Source: JBFXDI01 sp050181295
Lineage (GTDB): Bacteria; Pseudomonadota; Alphaproteobacteria; Rhizobiales; Aestuariivirgaceae
NCBI GenBank assembly: GCA_050181295.1
Contig: JBFXDI010000111.1
Coordinates: 1-14,007 of the forward strand
DNA: 14,007 nucleotides
Reading direction: 5' to 3'
How positions within the stretch are numbered: position 1 is the stretch's first letter; every line of letters begins with the position of its first letter. The translations under genes and the position numbers were made by a program. Below, in pieces: positions 1-6,979 of this stretch. Below the pieces are notes generated by a model. It did not search any database. It was not told the DNA's origin and saw only the letters and a list, made by a program, of their open reading frames with translations.

Positions 1-1
1 C

Positions 2-2686
2 TCGGTCAGCGCGAAGATCTTCGACCTGGTGCCGGCGGACCTCTCGGACAAGGTGTTCGCGCTCTCGCAGCTCGCGCAGGTGCGACTGCCGCTGTCGGGC
101 CGCGCCGAGGTCGATTTCACGGAGGACGGCGTCGTCAGCAAGGCCTCGGCGGAATTGAACGCCGGCGCCGGCAAGGTCGGATTCCCGGGCTACATCTCCG
201 AGCCGATCCTGATCGACGAGGGCACAATCCACCTCAGCTACGATCCGGCCGACGGCGACGTCGTCATCAACAACTCGGCGATCTACATCGGGGGCTCCCA
301 GGCCCGGCTCAACGGCCGCGTCCGCCCGGTCCGCAGTCCGGAGGGCAAGCTCTCCGCCCTAGGGCTCGCTTTCTCCGCCAACAATGTGAGCATCGACGCC
401 TCCGACGGCCAGCAGCCGCTCGCCATCGATCGCCTCGAGTTTCGGGGCATCGCGTCGATCGACCAGGCGAGCCTGGAGGTCGAGGATCTGGTCCTCATGG
501 CCGGGAACGGCGGGGTGCGCGCCCGCGGCCGCTTCGTGGGAGGCCAGAAGGCGGTCGGTGTCTACGCCTCGGGCGTCGTGCGCGACCTTCCCTCCGAGCT
601 CGTGAAAAAGCTCTGGCCGCCGGTCGTCGCCAAGGGTGCCCGCGAATGGATCGCCGCCAACATCCTCAACGCCCGCATCAACGAAGGGACTTTCCAGATA
701 GCCATTCCCGGCGATGCGCTTGCCGCGGCCCTCGACGATATCTCGCTTCCCGACGACATGGTGGATGTGAAGTTCACCCTGAGCAACGTCGACACCCGCT
801 ATTTCGAGGATCTGCCGCCGGTCCGTGGCGCCAGCGGATCGGGACATCTGACTGGCGACAACTTCCGGCTCGACCTCGGCAACGCCATGGTCACGCTGCC
901 GTCCGGCATGCAGGTGAACCTCAAGCACGGCACAATGCATTCAACCAAGCTTGCCGAGAAGCTCTCGCCAACGACCTTCAAGATCGAGGCCACGGCCGAC
1001 GCGAGGGCGGTGCTTGAGCTCATCGACCACGAGCCGTTGGGCCTCGTGACGGAGGCGGGCTTCGACCCGGCCAAGATCGGCGGCGACGCGTCGGTCGAGC
1101 TTACGATCGACGTGCCGCTGGCGCGCAAGGTGCCGGAGAACTCGACGCGCGTTTCAGCGGTGGCGGTGCTCGACAAGGCTTCCATCAAGGAACCGATCGA
1201 CGGCATGAATATCGAGGGCGGCAAGCTCACCTTCACAGTCGGTCCCGACCTCCTGGAGGCGAAGGGCCCCGTGAAGCTGAACGGGATTCCGGCCCAGCTA
1301 AGCTGGAGTCGTGGCATCGGTGCGGATGCTCCCGACATCGACAAGTTCGAGATCGATGCCTCCTTCGATGATGAGGCGCGGGAGAAGCTGGGCGTCAAGC
1401 TCAACGACTTCATGAGCGGCCCGGTGAAGGTGAACGTCACGGCCGAGCAGAAGGAAGGCCGCGTCACGAAGGCCCATGTCACGGCGGACCTCGGCAAGGC
1501 CAGCTTCAGGATCGACCCTGTGGGCTGGTCTCGCGCGGCGACGCCCAAGACGACGGCGGAGTTCGACCTCGATCTCTCGAATCCCGCGGTGATCGCCATC
1601 CAGGATCTCAAGATCGCCGGCGCCGATCTCGACGTGCGAGGTTCGATCGAGGTCGACGGAAAGGGCACCGTCGAAGCCGGCTTCTCGCGCTTCAAGCTGA
1701 ATGACGATACGGACCTCGCGGTCAAGATCCGGGCCAAGGGCGGCGTCCTCGATGTGTCGGCCGACGGAAGGTCCTTCGACGCCCGTCCCCTTATCGGCGA
1801 CATGTTCGCCCGCTCGAAGCCCGCTCCGGAAAAGGGCAAGAGCGTCGATATCCGCCTCAAGGCCTCGATCGACCGGGTGATCGCCTATCGCGGCGAGGCG
1901 TTCTCCGAGGCGGCCGGCATCCTTCGCGTCAGTGACGGAGCGGTGCAGGAGGCGGAACTGAAAGGTGTTTTCTCCAACGGCGCGCCTATCAGCTTGCGGA
2001 TTGCCGCCGACGAGACGGGCGAGCGACGTCTGAGCCTCGCCGGCCGTGACGGTGGGGCCGCGCTCAGGGCGGCGAACCTCTACTCCAAGATCGCCGGAGG
2101 CACGATCGACCTGCGGGCCATTCTCGGGGCCGGAAGGCGCGGCGGCGTGAAGCAGGGGCTGCTCGTGGTGCGCGACTTCCGCGTGCTGGACGAGGAGATG
2201 CTGAGCGACGTCGAGCGGAAGACGCCCAAGAAGTCGAAGTCGGCCAACGGCCCCCGCAACGCAAGCCAGTCGTTCTCCAAGCTCAGCATTCCGTTCTCGG
2301 TGGACCAGAACTTCGTGCGCATCGGCGATGCCCTCGTGAAGGGCCCGAGCCTCGGCGCATCGGCGCAGGGGCTCATCCGCAAGTCGGACGGCGCCATGGA
2401 CATCGGCGGCACGATCATTCCGGCCTATGCCCTCAACTCGGCGCTGGGCGAGGTGCCGATCCTCGGAGAACTGCTGGTCGGGGGCAAGGGCCAGGGCATG
2501 TTCGGGCTCAACTATGCGCTGCGCGGCACCATGAAGGAGCCGAAGTTCCTCGTGAACCCGGTCTCCGCCATCGCGCCGGGGATCTTCCGGCGGCTCTTCG
2601 ACTTCGGCGGAGGCGGTGTCTCGGCCGACGGCACGCCTGAGAAGGAGCGGCAGAATCAGCAGGACGATCTCAACATCCGCCGTTGA
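2..2686 (+). CDS. AsmA/YhdP-like (DUF3971-type) envelope protein, 5'-truncated by window edge
   Basis: The frame is open from the first complete codon at position 2, so the gene begins upstream of the window; the GTG at 29 is internal. About 894 residues are visible, ending at TGA 2684-2686. The protein is a long run of alternating hydrophobic beta-strand segments, as in AsmA-like proteins. The extreme C-terminus carries the family's hallmark: a 'G-x-IIPAYALN' stretch, 'VPILGELLVGG', a glycine-rich turn, then 'VNPVSAIAPGIFRRLF' (about 2552-2599). This resembles the 'VNPLSxxAPGFLRxLF' ending of YhdP/DUF3971 proteins. Members are anchored in the inner membrane by an N-terminal helix, which is not visible here. 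They span the periplasm and are linked to phospholipid transport to the outer membrane. That role is family knowledge rather than something seen here. The last ~20 residues are charged and probably disordered. Its 3' end overlaps the convergent nucleotidyltransferase gene by 17 bp. Confidence 0.85.
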   Translation, partial: SVSAKIFDLVPADLSDKVFALSQLAQVRLPLSGRAEVDFTEDGVVSKASAELNAGAGKVGFPGYISEPILIDEGTIHLSYDPADGDVVINNSAIYIGGSQARLNGRVRPVRSPEGKLSALGLAFSANNVSIDASDGQQPLAIDRLEFRGIASIDQASLEVEDLVLMAGNGGVRARGRFVGGQKAVGVYASGVVRDLPSELVKKLWPPVVAKGAREWIAANILNARINEGTFQIAIPGDALAAALDDISLPDDMVDVKFTLSNVDTRYFEDLPPVRGASGSGHLTGDNFRLDLGNAMVTLPSGMQVNLKHGTMHSTKLAEKLSPTTFKIEATADARAVLELIDHEPLGLVTEAGFDPAKIGGDASVELTIDVPLARKVPENSTRVSAVAVLDKASIKEPIDGMNIEGGKLTFTVGPDLLEAKGPVKLNGIPAQLSWSRGIGADAPDIDKFEIDASFDDEAREKLGVKLNDFMSGPVKVNVTAEQKEGRVTKAHVTADLGKASFRIDPVGWSRAATPKTTAEFDLDLSNPAVIAIQDLKIAGADLDVRGSIEVDGKGTVEAGFSRFKLNDDTDLAVKIRAKGGVLDVSADGRSFDARPLIGDMFARSKPAPEKGKSVDIRLKASIDRVIAYRGEAFSEAAGILRVSDGAVQEAELKGVFSNGAPISLRIAADETGERRLSLAGRDGGAALRAANLYSKIAGGTIDLRAILGAGRRGGVKQGLLVVRDFRVLDEEMLSDVERKTPKKSKSANGPRNASQSFSKLSIPFSVDQNFVRIGDALVKGPSLGASAQGLIRKSDGAMDIGGTIIPAYALNSALGEVPILGELLVGGKGQGMFGLNYALRGTMKEPKFLVNPVSAIAPGIFRRLFDFGGGGVSADGTPEKERQNQQDDLNIRR

Positions 2687-3200
2687 GGGCGCGTAGCGGG
2701 CGGACCAACGGCGGAACGATCGATGCGGTTTCGCACCAGCGATGCGGCTGCGTCGTGCGGTGGAGCCGCCTGTATCTGAGCAGGTTGGCGGCCGACACGA
2801 CGGAGAGACGCCGCCCCTTGAGCAGGCAGCCCGTTGGATGGAGAAGCGGTGTTTCCCATGCAAACGGCGTGTCGTTCCAGAAGACCGTCACGGGCGCCTC
2901 GGATGGACCCTGCACCAGCAGGATCTCGCAGAGCAGTCCCAAATGCGTGAAGGCGCGCTTGTGGGCGAAGCGTTTTGCGCGCACCTCCTCCACCTCGGGC
3001 AGAGCGGGCAGGGCTACGTCGAGAGGGACGAAGTCGCTGGCGCGGCAGACGAGATCCAGGTCTCCGTGGGAGCCGGAGGCGCGAAGGCCGAGGAGTTCTT
3101 CAGCCCAGCCCCCGAAAAGATCGCACCGGATGCCGGCTCGGGCCAGGAGGTCGAGGGTCCGGAGAACGACGGCGCCGTCCGATGCGGCGTCGCTCACCAC
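2670..3200 (-). CDS. ANT(2'')-like nucleotidyltransferase-fold protein downstream of tyrS
   Basis: This gene encodes a 176-residue protein starting at GTG 3200; a second GTG follows immediately. Residues 30-38 read GGWAEELLG and residues 45-51 HGDLDLV. This is the 'GGWA...HxDxD' signature of the DNA polymerase beta-type nucleotidyltransferase fold found in aminoglycoside 2''-adenylyltransferases. D47 and D49 are the likely metal ligands, and E92 in 'CEILLV' is a plausible third carboxylate. The length matches ANT(2'')-Ia, which has about 177 residues. Family members transfer AMP to small molecules. The substrate here is unknown, and chromosomal members of the fold usually have no proven resistance role. 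The start lies 10 bp after the tyrS stop on the same strand with only a weak ribosome-binding site, so translation may be coupled to tyrS. I see no transfer signature, and its composition resembles its neighbours. Confidence 0.75.
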   Translation of the reverse strand: MVSDAASDGAVVLRTLDLLARAGIRCDLFGGWAEELLGLRASGSHGDLDLVCRASDFVPLDVALPALPEVEEVRAKRFAHKRAFTHLGLLCEILLVQGPSEAPVTVFWNDTPFAWETPLLHPTGCLLKGRRLSVVSAANLLRYRRLHRTTQPHRWCETASIVPPLVRPLRALNGGC

Positions 3201-3210
3201 CCCATCCGCC

Positions 3211-4464
3211 TCAGACGGCCTTCACGAGCACATGGCGCTTCTTGCCGAGCGACAGCTTGATGACCCCGTCGGCGTTGGCATCGGCCAGCGTGAGCACCTG
3301 CTTGGGATCGCTAACCCGCTGGTCGTTGACGCTGACGGCGTTGTTGGAGACGGCGCGGCGCGCCTCGCCGTTGCTGGCCGCAAGTCCTGCGTCCACGAAG
3401 AGCTGCAGCACGCCGATCCCTGTCTTGAGTTCCGATGACGGCTTCTCGATCGTCGGCAACCCGCCGGCTGCCGCACCCTCCTCGAACGTCCGGCGCGCCG
3501 TCTCGGCGGCTTCCTCCGCGGCCGCGCGGCCGTGCAGCAGGGCGGTGGCCTCGGTCGCGAGCGCCTTCTTCGCCTCGTTGATCTCCGCTCCGCCGAGCGC
3601 TGCCAGCCGGGCGACCTCGGCGAGCGATAGGGTCGTGAACAGTTTCAGGAAGCGCCCGACGTCGGCATCCTCCGTGTTCCGCCAGTATTGCCAGTAGTCG
3701 TAGGGCGAGAGGTGATCGGCATTGAGCCACACCGCGCCGGCGGCCGTCTTTCCCATCTTGGCGCCGGACGACGTGGTGAGGAGCGGGCAGGTGAGGGCAT
3801 GGAGCTGGTGCGTGCCGAGCCGCCGTCCGAGATCGATGCCGTTGACGATGTTGCCCCACTGGTCCGAGCCGCCCATCTGGAGCTGGCAGCCGTAGCGCTT
3901 CGCCAGCTCCACGAAGTCATAGGCCTGCAGGATCATGTAGTTGAACTCGATGAAGGATAGCTCGTGCTCGCGCTCAAGCCGGAGCTTCACCGAATCCATG
4001 GCGAGCATCCGGTTGACGGAGAAGTGCTTGCCGACATCGCGCAGGAATTCGATGTAGTTGAGGGGCGCGAGCCACTCCGCGTTGTCCACCATGACGGCTT
4101 CCCGCTCGCCCGATCCGAAGGCGAGGAAGCGGGAAAAGACCTGCTTGATCGTGTCCTTGTTGGCGCCGATCTGCTCGATGGTGAGAATTTTCCGGGTCTC
4201 GTCGCGCCCGGAGGGGTCGCCCACGCGCGTCGTGCCGCCGCCCATGAGCGCGATGACCTTGCCGCCCGTCTGCTGCAGCCAGTGCAGCATCATGATGGAG
4301 ATCAGCGAGCCGACATGCAGCGAGGGGGCGGTGCAGTCGTAGCCGACATAGGCCGTGAGCTTTCCGGACCGCGCCAAGGCATCCAGGCCTTCCGGATCGG
4401 AAATCTGGTGGATATAGCCGCGTTCCTCGAGAACGTTGAGGAAGTCGGATGCGAACTTGCTCAT
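3211..4464 (-). CDS. tyrS: Tyrosyl-tRNA synthetase (TyrRS)
   Basis: This 417-residue class I aminoacyl-tRNA synthetase charges tRNA-Tyr with tyrosine in the cytoplasm. The HIGH-type motif is HVGS at residues 50-53, within 'TAPSLHVGS'. 'QMGGSDQWGNI' at about 196-206 is the tyrosine/ATP pocket typical of bacterial TyrRS. The KMSKS loop appears as KMGKT at 236-240, preceded by 'LLTTSSGA'. The C-terminal S4 RNA-binding domain spans about 350-415 ('AGLAASNGEARRAV...VSVNDQRV'). I chose ATG 4464 (MSKFASDFLN) because it matches the normal N-terminus. The frame stays open to 4590, but that extension lies under divergent anmK and adds 42 low-complexity residues. The region just upstream has only a weak Shine-Dalgarno match. 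The length is normal and all motifs are intact. It is followed by the nucleotidyltransferase gene in an apparent two-gene operon. Confidence 0.97.
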   Translation of the reverse strand: MSKFASDFLNVLEERGYIHQISDPEGLDALARSGKLTAYVGYDCTAPSLHVGSLISIMMLHWLQQTGGKVIALMGGGTTRVGDPSGRDETRKILTIEQIGANKDTIKQVFSRFLAFGSGEREAVMVDNAEWLAPLNYIEFLRDVGKHFSVNRMLAMDSVKLRLEREHELSFIEFNYMILQAYDFVELAKRYGCQLQMGGSDQWGNIVNGIDLGRRLGTHQLHALTCPLLTTSSGAKMGKTAAGAVWLNADHLSPYDYWQYWRNTEDADVGRFLKLFTTLSLAEVARLAALGGAEINEAKKALATEATALLHGRAAAEEAAETARRTFEEGAAAGGLPTIEKPSSELKTGIGVLQLFVDAGLAASNGEARRAVSNNAVSVNDQRVSDPKQVLTLADANADGVIKLSLGKKRHVLVKAV

Positions 4465-4513
4465 GCTGCTGGCCCGTGTCAGTGTCCGCGGCGCTTCTAT
4501 CACGGGTGAGAGC

Positions 4514-5614
4514 TTGGGAGAACTCCTGACAGCCATCGGCCTGATGAGCGGCACCTCGATGGACGGAATCGATGTGGCGCTGATCCGCACCGACGGCGAG
4601 GCGCGGCTGGAACGGGGCCCCTCGCGCAGCTACCCCTATGATGCGGACTTCCGCCGGCGCCTGGTGGAGGCCCATGCCGCCGCTCAGGAGATCCGGGTTC
4701 GCACCGAGCGCCCAGGCCCCCTGATCGATACGGAGCAGGATATCACGGATCGGCACGCGGCCGCCGTCGGCGCTTTCCTCGAGGAGTTCGGCCTCCCGCG
4801 CGAGGAGATCGGGATCATAGGCTTTCACGGCCAGACCGTGCTGCACCGGCCGCAGGCGCATCTCACCGTCCAGCTCGGCGACGGGGCGCGGCTGGCAAAA
4901 CTGTGCGGCCGGCCGGTCGTCAACGACCTGCGGGTCGCGGATGTCGAGAGCGGCGGGCAGGGCGCGCCGCTGGTGCCCGTCTATCATCGTGCGCTTGCGG
5001 CGGGTCTTCCCCATCGGCCGGTCGCCTTCGTCAACATCGGCGGCGTTTCCAACATCACCTGGATCGGGGGAGAGGATATCCTCGCTTTCGATACCGGGCC
5101 GGGCAATGCGCTCATGGACGACTGGGCGCTGCGGCATACCGGCAAGGCCTGCGACATGGACGGCGCGCTCGCGCGCTCCGGCACGGCGGACAGGAAGGCG
5201 CTGCATACCTATCTGTCGGAACCCTTTTTCGACGAGCCGGTGCCCAAATCCCTCGACCGGGGCAGCTTCAGGCTGGCGCCCGTGGAGCGGCTCGAGCCTG
5301 CCGACGGCGCGGCGACGCTGGCGCAGGTGACGGCCATGTCGGTCGCACGCGCCCGCGACTGGTTCCGCGAGGCGCCGGCACTCTGGGTCATCTGCGGCGG
5401 AGGCCGCCGCAACCGCTATCTCATGGAGCTTTTGGCCTGGCACATCGAGGCGCCGGTCGTGCCGGCCGAGGCATGCCATCTGGACGGCGATTCGGTGGAG
5501 GCCGAGGCCTGGGCCTACATGGCGGTCAGAAGCCTCAAGGGCCTGCCCATCACCTTCCCGAGCACCACCGGCGCTCCGGAGCCGCTCACCGGCGGAACGC
5601 TGCATAAGCCGTAG
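4514..5614 (+). CDS. anmK: Anhydro-N-acetylmuramic acid kinase (AnmK)
   Basis: AnmK phosphorylates 1,6-anhydro-N-acetylmuramic acid, released during peptidoglycan turnover, while opening its anhydro ring. The product is MurNAc-6-phosphate, which re-enters cell-wall recycling in the cytoplasm. The diagnostic motifs are all present: the ATP-binding 'GLMSGTSMDGIDVAL' near the N-terminus, 'GFHGQTVLHRP', 'NDLRVADVESGGQGAPLVP' with the likely catalytic Asp in 'RxxDV', 'FVNIGGVSNIT', 'FDTGPGNALMDDW', and 'CGGGRRNRYLM' toward the C-terminus. The start is uncertain. TTG 4514 is given as the call. CTG 4526 has the better ribosome-binding site (GGGAG at 4516-4520, 5-nt spacing) and would give MTAIGLMSGT. 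ATG 4463 is also in frame but overlaps the tyrS start codon on the other strand. ATG 4544 would cut into the ATP motif. The gene is divergent from tyrS and converges with the hydrolase gene across 6 bp. Confidence 0.93.
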   Translation: MGELLTAIGLMSGTSMDGIDVALIRTDGEARLERGPSRSYPYDADFRRRLVEAHAAAQEIRVRTERPGPLIDTEQDITDRHAAAVGAFLEEFGLPREEIGIIGFHGQTVLHRPQAHLTVQLGDGARLAKLCGRPVVNDLRVADVESGGQGAPLVPVYHRALAAGLPHRPVAFVNIGGVSNITWIGGEDILAFDTGPGNALMDDWALRHTGKACDMDGALARSGTADRKALHTYLSEPFFDEPVPKSLDRGSFRLAPVERLEPADGAATLAQVTAMSVARARDWFREAPALWVICGGGRRNRYLMELLAWHIEAPVVPAEACHLDGDSVEAEAWAYMAVRSLKGLPITFPSTTGAPEPLTGGTLHKP

Positions 5615-5620
5615 AAGAGT

Positions 5621-6268
5621 TCAGAGCTCCGCCGCGAGCCTCTGGTCCAGATAGCCGCCGCAGACATCCACCAGATCGTCGATCCGGTCGGCGAAGAAGT
5701 GGTTCGCGCCGTCGAGCACCTTGTGCTCGATCCGGATGCCGCGCTGGGTCTTGAGCTTGGAGACGAGGTTCTGCACGTCCCCCTGCGGCGTCACGGTGTC
5801 GAGCGAGCCGTTCACGAACAGGCCCGAGGCGGGGCAGGGCGCGAGGAACGAGAAGTCGTAGTGCTTGGCGAGCGGCGCGACCGAGATGAAGCCCGAGATC
5901 TCCGGGCGCCGCATGAGAAGCTGCATCGAGATCCACGATCCGAAGGAGATGCCGGCGATCCAGCAGATCCGCGCTTCGCGGTTGAAGGCCTGCAGCCAGT
6001 CCAGCGCGGCGGCAGCATCCGACAGCTCACCGGCGCCGTTGTCGAACAGGCCCTGGCTGCGCCCGACGCCGCGGAAATTGAACCGAAGGACGGAGAAGTT
6101 GCGCTTGACGAACATGTAGTAGAGCGAATGCACGATCGGATTGTTCATCGTGCCCCCGAACTGCGGATGCGGGTGGAGCACGATGGCGATCGGGGAGCCC
6201 GTTTCCTTGTTGTGGTGATAACGGCCTTCGATACGTCCGGCAGGGCCGTTGAAGATGACTTCCGGCAT
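5621..6268 (-). CDS. Alpha/beta hydrolase (COG2945-like, serine nucleophile)
   Basis: This is a 215-residue alpha/beta-hydrolase fold protein with no signal peptide or membrane segment, so probably cytoplasmic. The nucleophile elbow GISFGS places the catalytic Ser at residue 108. The acid is probably Asp157 in 'NGSLDTVTP' and the base His190 in 'DGANHFF', giving an intact triad in the normal order. Near the N-terminus, 'HPHPQFGGTMNN' (32-43) and 'RFNFRGVGRSQG' (62-73) are typical of the COG2945 group of small predicted hydrolases. The substrate is not known for this group, so only 'hydrolase' can be supported. ATG 6268 is the natural start. No clear Shine-Dalgarno sequence precedes it, and on the minus strand the upstream bases are C/T-rich. 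It is divergent from iscR, and its promoter must overlap or abut the iscR promoter region. Confidence 0.88.
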   Translation of the reverse strand: MPEVIFNGPAGRIEGRYHHNKETGSPIAIVLHPHPQFGGTMNNPIVHSLYYMFVKRNFSVLRFNFRGVGRSQGLFDNGAGELSDAAAALDWLQAFNREARICWIAGISFGSWISMQLLMRRPEISGFISVAPLAKHYDFSFLAPCPASGLFVNGSLDTVTPQGDVQNLVSKLKTQRGIRIEHKVLDGANHFFADRIDDLVDVCGGYLDQRLAAEL

Positions 6269-6308
6269 GGTGAAATGGGGTCCCGGCTGCTGATTTTTGG
6301 GGTCGTAT

Positions 6309-6333
6309 AAAGTTGACTTGGGCGCTCGGCTTT
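6309..6333 (+). promoter_or_regulatory. Candidate IscR-binding box overlapping the -35 element
   Basis: The segment reads AAAG-TTGACT, five spacer bases, then GCTCGG-CTTT. Compared with the E. coli type 1 IscR consensus (ATAS-YYGACT, 5-bp A/T-rich spacer, AGTCRR-STAT), I count 16 matches in the 20 half-site positions. The spacer here is G/C-rich, which argues against it. The position over the -35 element is as expected for autorepression by cluster-loaded IscR, as in the E. coli isc operon. The adjacent IscR keeps its cluster ligands, which supports the idea, but alphaproteobacterial IscR boxes can differ from the E. coli consensus. Confidence 0.4.
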
Positions 6334-6341
6334 TCTATATC
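6313..6341 (+). promoter_or_regulatory. Predicted sigma-70-type promoter of the iscR-suf operon
   Basis: TTGACT at 6313-6318 and TATATC at 6336-6341 are separated by exactly 17 bp. The -35 element matches TTGACA at five of six positions and the -10 element matches TATAAT at four of six. The expected transcription start is near 6348, giving a leader of about 145 nt before iscR. It is the only convincing promoter I see for the eight-gene unit. Two candidate operators overlap it (see separate entries). Transcription start mapping has not been done, so this is a prediction from sequence. Confidence 0.6.
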
Positions 6342-6346
6342 ACTTG

Positions 6347-6363
6347 TTTAGAACCGTTCGAAT
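6347..6363 (+). promoter_or_regulatory. Candidate Irr box (iron control element, ICE)
   Basis: TTTAGAACCGTTCGAAT is an imperfect inverted repeat with a 3-bp centre. The left half TTTAGAA is identical to the ICE half-site known for Irr of Rhizobiales (TTTAGAA-N3-TTCTAAA). The right half TTCGAAT matches five of seven positions. It begins 5 bp after the -10 element, so a bound protein would block initiation. Irr acts when haem and iron are scarce, and suf operons of related bacteria have been predicted as Irr targets. Irr control here is inference. Confidence 0.45.
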
Positions 6364-6491
6364 TTACGGCCGGGTCGGCAGGCGAGCGCAACAGTTGGAG
6401 TAGGCGCCACTTACACAATCGCCGGCCGGAAAAGCAAGGTTTGTGTTTCGCCCGGAGGCCAAGGGACGGCGCGGGGCACAGAGGAGACGAC

Positions 6492-6959
6492 ATGAAGCTC
6501 TCTACCAAAGGCCGGTATGCCGTGATGGCCATGGCGGACATCGCCATGAACGCCGATCAGGCCAATGTGTCGCTGTCGGAGATCGCCGCGCGCCAGGAGA
6601 TCAGCCAGGAATACCTGGAGCAGCTCTTCGCCAAGCTCCGCCGGGCCCAGCTCGTCGAGAGTGCCCGCGGTCCGGGCGGCGGCTATCGGCTGACCCGCGA
6701 TCCCGACGACATCCGGATCGCCGACGTCATTCTGGCTGTCGATGAGCCGCTGCAGGTGACCCGCTGCCAGGGCGATGCCATTGAAGGTTGCGTGAACGGC
6801 GACAAGTGCATCACGCATGAGCTTTGGGCAGCTCTTGGACGGCAGATTTTCGGGTTCCTTTCGGCGGTCACGCTGGGCGACGTGGTTAACAAGCGCAACT
6901 TTGCGCTGGAGGCGAGCGTGCGCCGGGCCAAGGGCAATCCCGTCCGGGCCATGGCCTGA
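6492..6959 (+). CDS. iscR: Rrf2-family Fe-S cluster-sensing regulator IscR
   Basis: IscR is a DNA-binding repressor/activator that senses iron-sulfur cluster demand by carrying a [2Fe-2S] cluster. The 155-residue protein starts MKLSTKGRYAVMA, the classic Rrf2/IscR N-terminus. The winged-helix region (about 1-75) contains 'ISQEYLEQLFAKLRRAQLVES' as recognition helix and 'RGPGGGYRL' as wing. Cluster ligands are C92, C100, C106 and H109 in 'TRCQG...GCVNGDKCITH'. These match E. coli C92/C98/C104/H107, but with two extra residues between the first two cysteines. 'ITHELWAALGRQIFGFL' forms the dimerisation helix. ATG 6492 is chosen for its strong ribosome-binding site AGGAG at 6482-6486 with 5-nt spacing. 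The frame is open upstream to 6297 through the promoter, which is not coding. It heads the suf operon and probably regulates its own promoter. The next gene begins about 20 bp downstream. Confidence 0.93.
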   Translation: MKLSTKGRYAVMAMADIAMNADQANVSLSEIAARQEISQEYLEQLFAKLRRAQLVESARGPGGGYRLTRDPDDIRIADVILAVDEPLQVTRCQGDAIEGCVNGDKCITHELWAALGRQIFGFLSAVTLGDVVNKRNFALEASVRRAKGNPVRAMA

Positions 6960-6979
6960 ACCGATTCGAGGTAGTGGGA

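Noticed and set aside
1298..2863. 521-codon minus-strand open frame opposite the AsmA-like gene
   Set aside because: Low-complexity Arg/His/Ala-rich product lying over a clear AsmA-family C-terminus and extending into the convergent nucleotidyltransferase gene. No recognisable domain.
2670..3200. Acquired aminoglycoside resistance gene
   Set aside because: The active-site pattern fits, but the gene lacks mobile context, has the composition of its neighbours, and follows tyrS closely. A resistance function is not supported by sequence alone.
3974..5605. 543-codon minus-strand open frame across anmK and tyrS
   Set aside because: It runs antisense to all anmK motifs and out of frame with tyrS motifs. 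Composition bias explains the lack of stops.
6297..6491. In-frame 65-codon N-terminal extension of IscR
   Set aside because: It would translate the promoter and leader. IscR proteins begin at MKLSTKGRYA, and a strong ribosome-binding site sits right before ATG 6492.
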